From Arthrobacter globiformis (GTDB taxonomy: Bacteria > Actinomycetota > Actinomycetes > Actinomycetales > Micrococcaceae): a stretch of DNA of 64,000 nt. Where the stretch lies: positions 2,418,001-2,482,000 of the forward strand of contig NZ_JAUSXI010000001.1 in assembly GCF_030815865.1 (NCBI RefSeq), in the 5' to 3' direction. Each line of letters starts with the position of its first letter. Position 1 is the first letter of the stretch. The notes beneath the pieces are model-generated. The model searched no databases and was not told the origin of the DNA. It was given only the letters and a program-made list of their open reading frames with translations. Shown here one piece after another: positions 58,964 to 64,000 of the stretch. The position numbers and the translations under genes are program-made.

Positions 58964-59290
58964 TCAGTCCTTCAGACTGTTTGCTTCATGGAGATCACGC
59001 GAACAAGCGCGGACCATCTCGTCAAACCTCGGGTGACGAGTTATGGCGATGTGCTTGCTATGACGTCGGATGTGGAGACTAAGCATAGCGGCCATTCTGC
59101 CAACAGTGACCTGCTTCAAATCGCTATTGAGGGCGCCAGCAATTGAACAAATAGAATGCCAAGCGGCCCGCTGGCTGGGGAGCAGCTGGCGAATTGTCCC
59201 ACCCAAGAGGAGTATTCGTTGCACCCGGTCCCGATATGACTCGCTGAGCTTATCGCCAGTTCGCCTTGAAACTCGCCACTGCTTGTCCAT
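58964..59290 (-). CDS. hypothetical 108-aa ORF
   Basis: A basic protein-like frame (RRTGDKLSESYRDRVQRILL, then SICSIAGALNSDLKQVTVG) in the 505-bp gap between the HNH gene and the Lon-like unit, on the same strand as both. There is no good ribosome site. It may be a real gene, a remnant, or chance. No family recognised. Confidence 0.3.
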   Translation of the reverse strand: MDKQWRVSRRTGDKLSESYRDRVQRILLLGGTIRQLLPSQRAAWHSICSIAGALNSDLKQVTVGRMAAMLSLHIRRHSKHIAITRHPRFDEMVRACSRDLHEANSLKD

Positions 59291-59401
59291 CCGGCGCAGA
59301 CGGGTTTGCGTGGGTGGAATCCGATCCCCAAGGCAGTGTTTTCGCTCGTGTAACTAGTTCTGAAGCGGGCCTGACACGACGCCCTTGGTGCTTTCGGCTC
59401 G

Positions 59402-60088
59402 TCACGGACGACTCGTTGTACGGCCAGGGTTACTTTCGATAATGGCTTTGAGTTCGGCAACACTTCTTGGTGTACTAACGCCCCTATGCGCCATGGCATG
59501 GCAGTTCGCACACAGGGGAACAAGGTCTTGAACCGGGTCGAGTCGGTAATCCGTCCCGAGCTGGGAAATCGGGACGATGTGATGCACGTGAATGAAGTCC
59601 TTGCCGATGCCTCCGTACACGGCTTCGAAGGAGAACCCGCAGGCTTCGCACGTGGTTCCGCGGTGCTTGATGCAGTCTCGCCTGGCGTCCGTGCTTCGCT
59701 CATAGCGATTGACCTCAACACGGCTAGCTGCGCCTTCCGGATAGGTCCCAGGAACGGCATGCGCGGGGTCAGATTGTTCCGGACCCAGTTCGCCCCACAG
59801 AGCACGGAGCTTGGGCTCTTCCGAGGGAGCAACTGTTCGCCCAGATTCGAACAAGGCATCCCAGGGAACCCCCGGGACGGCCTGCTTAAGGACTGCAGGG
59901 TCTATCTGCTCTCCCAGCGGCAATAAGGCATCAAATTCCACACGGACGTACATGGTGTTTTTGTTTGGATCGGCGTAGTGCTTACCCGGCTCCGGCTCCG
60001 AGAGTACGACGCCGTGCCCGACTAAGCCGCGACCGTAGTTTCCCTGCAGAAGCAACCGTGTCGGCCGCTGGCTACGGATCAGCGACAC
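59402..60088 (-). CDS. HNH endonuclease with truncated EVE-like N-terminal domain
   Basis: A 228-aa protein from a GTG. The C-terminal half is an McrA-type HNH domain: CEACGFSFEAVYG, FIHVHHIVPISQLG, and LVPLCANCHAMAH, with two CxxC-type zinc pairs and the catalytic His-His. The N-terminal half, LLQGNYGRGLVGHGVVLSEP to YVRVEFDALLP, matches the later part of an EVE/PUA-like domain as found in modified-DNA restriction proteins. Its first strands, usually ending in GDRVYLLRQG, are missing: upstream sequence cannot supply them in frame. It is therefore probably 5'-truncated. Confidence 0.82.
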   Translation of the reverse strand: MSLIRSQRPTRLLLQGNYGRGLVGHGVVLSEPEPGKHYADPNKNTMYVRVEFDALLPLGEQIDPAVLKQAVPGVPWDALFESGRTVAPSEEPKLRALWGELGPEQSDPAHAVPGTYPEGAASRVEVNRYERSTDARRDCIKHRGTTCEACGFSFEAVYGGIGKDFIHVHHIVPISQLGTDYRLDPVQDLVPLCANCHAMAHRGVSTPRSVAELKAIIESNPGRTTSRP

Positions 60089-60422
60089 ACCACGAGAAGT
60101 TCGCTGAGTCCCTGAAAGACAGCGGTGGCACCGAGAACCAAATTTGTGGCCGCCTCGCCGCTGCCCTCAGCGACGGCTGACACCCGTAGCAGCCGTCACC
60201 ACGGGCAAAGGCGTAGCCAAAGCCCGAAAGTCCCGCGCAGGAACGGCAGTGGGCGGCGCGGACCGAGGCAAGAACGGGCGCAGTCTCTAGACCATAGGGC
60301 GCCGTATCCGAGGGTAAAAGAAGGTCATCTGGAAAGCAACTGCCGTAGCAATCAAATGACTACTAGTACCTGGTCTAGCTTTAATTCACCGTCAGCCACG
60401 GAACGTCTGGGAGGAAACCACG
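60089..60422. other. gene-free gap, 334 bp, at truncated HNH start
   Basis: The plus strand has a short open segment ending at 60180 (HHEKFAESLKDSGGTENQIC) that could be the tail of a lost rightward gene, so a deletion junction may lie near 60090. The final bases give a ribosome site GGGAGGAAACC for the next gene. Nothing else is visible. Confidence 0.35.
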
Positions 60423-61292
60423 ATGTCTTTGCCGAACCCCCACGCCGGATCCCCCTTCCCCAACCCCGACCTGGACCTCTCCGACGTCATCACCAACCTC
60501 AGGAGGGTCCGTGTCGCCAGTAGAAAAAAACTCGCCAACGACGACCTCACCCGGGCATTCCTCGACGCTGCCCTGAAACTGACCGAAGACCTTTTCGTAA
60601 GAGCACCCTCGAACAACGACGAGGGGGTGCGGCCGACCATGTCGTACCTGTCGCGGCCAAAGGTCCTAGCCAAGACCCAGCAAGACCACGGGCACCTTGT
60701 CCCAACAGGAGGCAAATTCCGCGACCGCTGGGCATCCCAGCAGCACTTCCTCGCCGACTTCATCTCCTATGCCCTCAGAGCAAGGCACTGGAGCCTTCAC
60801 ATCGCTCTTGCTGGACGGTCCAAGGAACTTCTAACCAAAGGGGAGAATTTCTCAAAATCCGTTCACCAACTGGCTTATGAAGACTTGATGCTTGTGCTGG
60901 ACCTTCCGGCTTATAGATTCCAACTGCTCGCCGTGGCCTCTGCTGAAGCGGACACTGTTGCATCCACGGCACTCTCCGCCATGTACGCAACCCTTTCGCA
61001 GGCATGGTGCGACCTCTATTCCAACGTCTTCAACCACTACGGAGTGAGCTTTCGACCAGGGCTCACCCTCGAAATGTTCAACATCATCCTGCAGTCGACG
61101 GCCGAGGGCATGGGAATGCGTCTACTCGCCGGGGTGAAGGAACCACTCGTTAATCACGAGGAAAAGTCCTCCCTGCTTGGCACGGCAGCGCTTGCCCTCA
61201 TGCTGGCCTTCCTAGACACCGGCGACAACATGACGCTGGAAACCCTGGCCGAAGCATCCTTGCGCCGGCCCAATCCAAACACCTCCTGGTAG
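60423..61292 (+). CDS. divergent TetR-like regulator
   Basis: A 289-aa protein. The N-terminal half has LTRAFLDAALKLTEDLF, KVLAKTQ and a TGGKFRDRWASQQHFLADFI segment, which would be the position of the TetR recognition helix and the following helix. The C-terminal half, LTLEMFNIILQSTAEGMGMR to GTAALALMLAFLDTGDNM, is like the ligand domain of TetR proteins. The insertion between HTH helices makes it an outlier; some Streptomyces relatives look similar (recollection). GGGAGGAAA precedes the ATG. It lies 133 bp before the secreted-protein gene. Confidence 0.5.
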   Translation: MSLPNPHAGSPFPNPDLDLSDVITNLRRVRVASRKKLANDDLTRAFLDAALKLTEDLFVRAPSNNDEGVRPTMSYLSRPKVLAKTQQDHGHLVPTGGKFRDRWASQQHFLADFISYALRARHWSLHIALAGRSKELLTKGENFSKSVHQLAYEDLMLVLDLPAYRFQLLAVASAEADTVASTALSAMYATLSQAWCDLYSNVFNHYGVSFRPGLTLEMFNIILQSTAEGMGMRLLAGVKEPLVNHEEKSSLLGTAALALMLAFLDTGDNMTLETLAEASLRRPNPNTSW

Positions 61293-61370
61293 GGAGGACA
61301 TCGGTGGGACCACACGACAAAGTGCACTCCTTCGGGCATCTAGGTAGCAGCGTTATTGCTTGCTGAAATG

Positions 61371-61407
61371 GTCGTGTACCCGGTGAACCCGCACCGAGTA
61401 CACGACC
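61371..61407 (+). promoter_or_regulatory. hairpin directly before the ribosome site of the secreted-protein gene
   Basis: GGTCGTGTACCGGTG (61371-61385) pairs with 61392-61407 with one bulged A, leaving a 6-nt loop. The stem ends 7 bases before AGGAGG (61414-61419). It may end the upstream transcript or act as a leader element for the next gene. There is no T-run, which favours a leader or protein-binding role. Confidence 0.55.
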
Positions 61408-61425
61408 CCCATCAGGAGGCCCAGA

Positions 61426-61812
61426 ATGCTCACCACGCTGGCTAAGATTGGCACCGCTTTGGCCATCGCCCTTACCCTGACCCTGGGAACGGTAACGGCC
61501 GCATCCGCCGCACCTTCCACCCAGTCACGCTCCATCTCCTCAGTGGCCGCGCCCCAGGCCGCTCCTACTGTCCTCGTCCGCACCGCCCTGCCCACGGGCT
61601 ACGTCTTCAACAAGACCATGGCATTCCTCGGTTGCATCACCGGAGTGGGGGTACCGATCGGCGTGGGGTGGGCGATCCTCTCCAGCACCGCCGCCGTGGC
61701 TGCCATTGCCAGAGGAGGGCCCCTTCCAGCCTCAGTCGGCGGCGCGGTCTACAAGGCAGTGTCAGGCTGGTGGTGGTACATCAAGGGCACCTGCGGATAC
61801 GCCCTTCGTTAG
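61426..61812 (+). CDS. small secreted protein, bacteriocin-like
   Basis: A 128-aa precursor. The signal peptide of about 28 residues ends in TAASAAPS (AxA cleavage). The mature part has an SSVAAPQAAPTVLVRTALPT linker and a hydrophobic, Gly-rich core, FLGCITGVGVPIGVGWAIL, with one Cys, then SGWWWYIKGTCGYALR with a second Cys at the very end. This resembles small hydrophobic disulfide-containing secreted peptides of actinobacteria, including candidate bacteriocins. There is no immunity or modification gene alongside. AGGAGG is six bases upstream, and a very strong terminator follows 12 bases after the stop. Confidence 0.75.
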   Translation: MLTTLAKIGTALAIALTLTLGTVTAASAAPSTQSRSISSVAAPQAAPTVLVRTALPTGYVFNKTMAFLGCITGVGVPIGVGWAILSSTAAVAAIARGGPLPASVGGAVYKAVSGWWWYIKGTCGYALR

Positions 61813-61823
61813 CAGCTAGACAC

Positions 61824-61863
61824 GCAGTTGCCCCATTCAGCACGCGCTGAATAGGGCAACTGC
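61824..61863 (+). terminator. 18-bp terminator hairpin after the secreted-protein gene
   Basis: GCAGTTGCCCCATTCAGC (61824-61841) pairs with 61846-61863 at 17 of 18 positions around a 4-nt loop. It starts 12 bases after the stop codon. Confidence 0.8.
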
Positions 61864-61928
61864 CATGTGCGGATGTGCAATTCCCCGCTGTTGCCTGCGA
61901 CAGCTTTCCCAGGGTTGGCACAACGGGC

Positions 61929-62180
61929 TTAATTGCTGGCGTCTGGGGCGCCTTCAACGTCCCCGCTCCGCGGAGTACTCAGATGAACGCATAGACCGGA
62001 AGATGCTTGGATCAGCGATCCAATCTGTCCGGTAGGGGCAACGTCCAAGCCCTTCCCTTGATCCGCGACGATGTCGCTCTTGGGCTCGTCGGCCCGCCCT
62101 ACGTCCGGAACGTCGAGTAACTCGTCTTGGGAGCCGTCCACGTGGGTCATGACGGTATAAGGCATCGCACTATTTGGCAT
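61929..62180 (-). CDS. hypothetical small acidic protein
   Basis: An 83-aa frame with AGGGGC before the ATG and an acidic, Asp-rich composition (SQDELLDVPDVGRADEPKSD). No family recognised and no homology evidence available here. It is convergent with the secreted-protein gene. Confidence 0.4.
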   Translation of the reverse strand: MPNSAMPYTVMTHVDGSQDELLDVPDVGRADEPKSDIVADQGKGLDVAPTGQIGSLIQASSGLCVHLSTPRSGDVEGAPDASN

Positions 62181-62429
62181 TCAGCAAGCCCCTCTAGCCT
62201 TTAGCCGGGACCCGCCGGCCGCTGTCCAGAGTAACCGCGACCGGGCAGTAATGAGGATCAGCCCAGACTGCAAGGTTGGGCGAGGAATTCGGTGCACAGT
62301 CCTCCGGATGAACGTCCGATTGGGGGAAGGACTGGGTGGAGGGCCCGGGGATCACGGTTCTCGGACGTTTCCACCGGCACCCTAAGAACAGGCGCCAAGG
62401 AAGGTGCAGCTGATGCAGCCGGGCTGTAT

Positions 62430-63070
62430 TCCGATCGCAGCGGCGAACAACTGGCACGAATGAGAGAAGAAGAACAACGCAACATTGCCGCCGCAGAAGA
62501 ACAGCGCGCACGGCAACTGCAGGAATGATTCGAGGCCCAACGCGCAGCAGCGCGCGCCCAGCTCGCACCCACCGCACGTGACAACTGGTGGGACAAAGCC
62601 CACACCCGGCATGATCGAACAAGCCCATCAAACAGCCACGGCGTGGAAGGCATACGACCCCGAAGCGGCCCAAGCATCAGAACACATCCGCGGTCAGGTA
62701 CAGGCCCGGTACGGCATCGCCGTCAACAACACAGGAGTGGACGAAGCGTCCGTTTCCGCGGCCCTCAACCGGGCACAGCAAGCACGAACCGAAGCCGAAA
62801 GCGAACGGACCAAAGCCTCTGCTGCACGCACCGGTGAAGTGGTGGCCGAGCTGCGGTGGCGGGCGCCAATAGGCAGGACAAAAGGCACAGGACGAACCGG
62901 GCTACGACGCCCCGGAGCGGCGTCAGCAGCTGGCGGAAAGCCTCGAGGGCAAGGGCGACCGTGAAGCGGTCAGCTTCCGACTCCTCGCGGACAAACACCA
63001 AGGCACGCCGGCGACTGCCGCCGTAGCTCCAAAACCGTCTCTTTCTAAGACCTCAAAGACGGCCAAGTAA
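62430..63070 (+). pseudogene. decayed coiled-coil gene of mobile-element type
   Basis: One protein can be read across three frames on the plus strand: REEEQRNIAAAEEQRARQLQ, then a TGA, then FEAQRAAARAQLA; next in a second frame MIEQAHQTATAWKAYDPEAA and later ALNRAQQARTEAESERTKAS; next in a third frame APERRQQLAESLEGKGDREA and VSFRLLADKHQGTP up to a TAA at about 63070. The Gln/Ala/Glu-rich coiled coils resemble proteins next to relaxase genes on actinobacterial plasmids. One stop and two frameshifts make it non-functional. Confidence 0.65.
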
Positions 63071-63202
63071 GTGGGCAAGGGGAGGACTTTGGAACGCGGA
63101 GGACTCGAACGTTAGCTGTCACGCGTGGCGGTTAGGCCGAGAAGCCTGGAGTAGGTAGATGCTATTCAAAGGCTAGAACCGACGGTTTACGGAAGAGGCG
63201 CT

Positions 63203-64000
63203 GTGACTGTACAACGAAGCGGAATGATGTTCGCGACCATGAAGGTTATCGTCTTCTGTTTGGCACTAACTTTAACTCTGACAGCCTGTGCTCCAGGGCC
63301 AGCACCAGAGCCCTCCGAAAGTTCCACGACAAGATCAGCAGAACCGACCAAAAGTGAGTCGCCGGCGCCCACAAAAGGTGACCCCGTTCCGACGTCTACT
63401 GACGCAACCTTCAACGGCGTGGGATTTGATGTAGCTTTCTCCTTCGACTACCCCGCAACGTGGACCGTGACAAATACTGGCCCGCCCAACCAAGAGGGGG
63501 GTCCCTTCGTGATCTCAAATGAAGCGGGCGTCGAAGTCGCCTCCCTTGTGGTTCAGCCATATCTCGAGGTTGAACCGTGCCGGGGAGTGTGCGGCGATAT
63601 GGCTGTTAGCTACCTCGGCGAAGTCCCTGGGCAGGGAATGCTGGGCGACAAATCATACGCAGTTCAAACCAAAGCTATGGACCTTACTTCAAGGGAGGAT
63701 CTTCAGAAGGGGAACAGGTGGGCAGGCAACGTTCGGCTCATTGTAGGAGTAGTTGGCAACCCTTCCACAACACAGGCAGAGGATCCTTTCCACTTCACTA
63801 CCCGTGCGGGCATTGATGTTCCGTCAACCAGCAGCCCCGTTCGTCCGATTATTTTCGCGGCCGACCGGTACTTCGAAACGATGACCGAAGCGAAGGCCTA
63901 CACCTCATCGAATGAGCACACACGGATTCAGGCGATGATGCGATCGCTCAAGGCAGCAGCCATCACCGGCACCGGAAGAGGTACACCCACCCCTACAGCG
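63203..64000 (+). CDS. lipoprotein, partial at the right edge
   Basis: An open frame of 266 codons that continues beyond the window. A short basic leader is followed by MKVIVFCLALTLTLTAC, a signal peptide with lipobox LTAC, and a Ser/Pro/Thr-rich tether. The mature domain has VAFSFDYPATWTVTN, reminiscent of the PsbP-like or LpqN-like fold of actinobacterial lipoproteins, and CRGVCGD. The GTG at 63203 is the upstream in-frame start; ATGs at 63224 and 63239 are alternatives, the last giving the best signal peptide. Function unknown. Confidence 0.72.
   Translation, partial: MTVQRSGMMFATMKVIVFCLALTLTLTACAPGPAPEPSESSTTRSAEPTKSESPAPTKGDPVPTSTDATFNGVGFDVAFSFDYPATWTVTNTGPPNQEGGPFVISNEAGVEVASLVVQPYLEVEPCRGVCGDMAVSYLGEVPGQGMLGDKSYAVQTKAMDLTSREDLQKGNRWAGNVRLIVGVVGNPSTTQAEDPFHFTTRAGIDVPSTSSPVRPIIFAADRYFETMTEAKAYTSSNEHTRIQAMMRSLKAAAITGTGRGTPTPTA

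Noticed and set aside
1-64000. CRISPR arrays, rRNA operons or an intact prophage
   Set aside because: No regularly spaced repeats, rRNA segments or phage structural genes were recognised on either strand.

Overview
The window looks like a chromosomal segment of a high-GC actinobacterium, most probably Micrococcaceae (Arthrobacter, Paenarthrobacter or Pseudarthrobacter). The basis is the GC-rich codon use, the many GTG and TTG starts, the dense operons with ATGA, GTGA or TTGA stop/start overlaps, and the gene families themselves. No rRNA, complete tRNA, CRISPR array or integrase gene was seen.

Left 43 kb: catabolic and transport functions. At 1-12.8 kb there is a divergently organised cluster with two YqjM-type old yellow enzymes, three SnoaL/NTF2-fold paralogues, a GntR/FCD regulator, a ribose-type ABC importer, three short-chain dehydrogenase type proteins, a VOC protein and an AraC regulator. 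It looks like a pathway for an unsaturated carbonyl compound whose identity the sequence does not give. At 12.8-15.7 kb follow EthD, ureohydrolase-fold and NCS1 permease genes. At 15.7-19.6 kb there is a family 3 glycosidase and MFS unit facing a TetR regulator. From 20 to 29.8 kb lies a second MFS gene and then a homoprotocatechuate-type meta-cleavage set: extradiol dioxygenase, two adjacent FAH-fold genes (one fused to an RraA-like aldolase), hydratase HpaH, aldolase HpaI, a succinate-semialdehyde-type dehydrogenase, a sugar isomerase-like barrel and an SDR. A LysR gene stands opposite. At 31-41 kb a second ABC importer with two permeases is followed on the same strand by a cobalt-type nitrile hydratase (beta, alpha, activator), an amidase with a small partner, a CbtB/CbtA cobalt transporter and a histidine phosphatase. 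Together these would give nitrile to amide to acid conversion with a dedicated cobalt supply.

Boundary, 41-43 kb: decayed genes (an SDR and a DUF2199-like gene), an intact OsmC gene, a perfect palindrome, and a 23-nt copy of what looks like the 3' end of a tRNA-Leu. This is best read as an attachment-site remnant marking the end of an integrated island that would extend leftwards.

Right 21 kb: accessory genes with a conflict or defence flavour. There is a membrane-anchored unknown protein, a 1256-aa protein with a nuclease-like N terminus and no readable P-loop, and a 1001-aa multi-pass membrane alpha/beta-hydrolase-like protein ending in an excisionase-type HTH. An ISL3/IS630 chimera follows. 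Next is a tightly overlapping five-gene unit whose 1114-aa protein appears to combine a Lon-like (S16) Ser/Lys peptidase domain, one transmembrane helix and a beta-propeller. The rest comprises a 5'-truncated EVE-HNH endonuclease, a TetR-like regulator, a small secreted protein framed by strong hairpins, a broken gene resembling those of mobile elements, and a lipoprotein gene that runs off the right edge.
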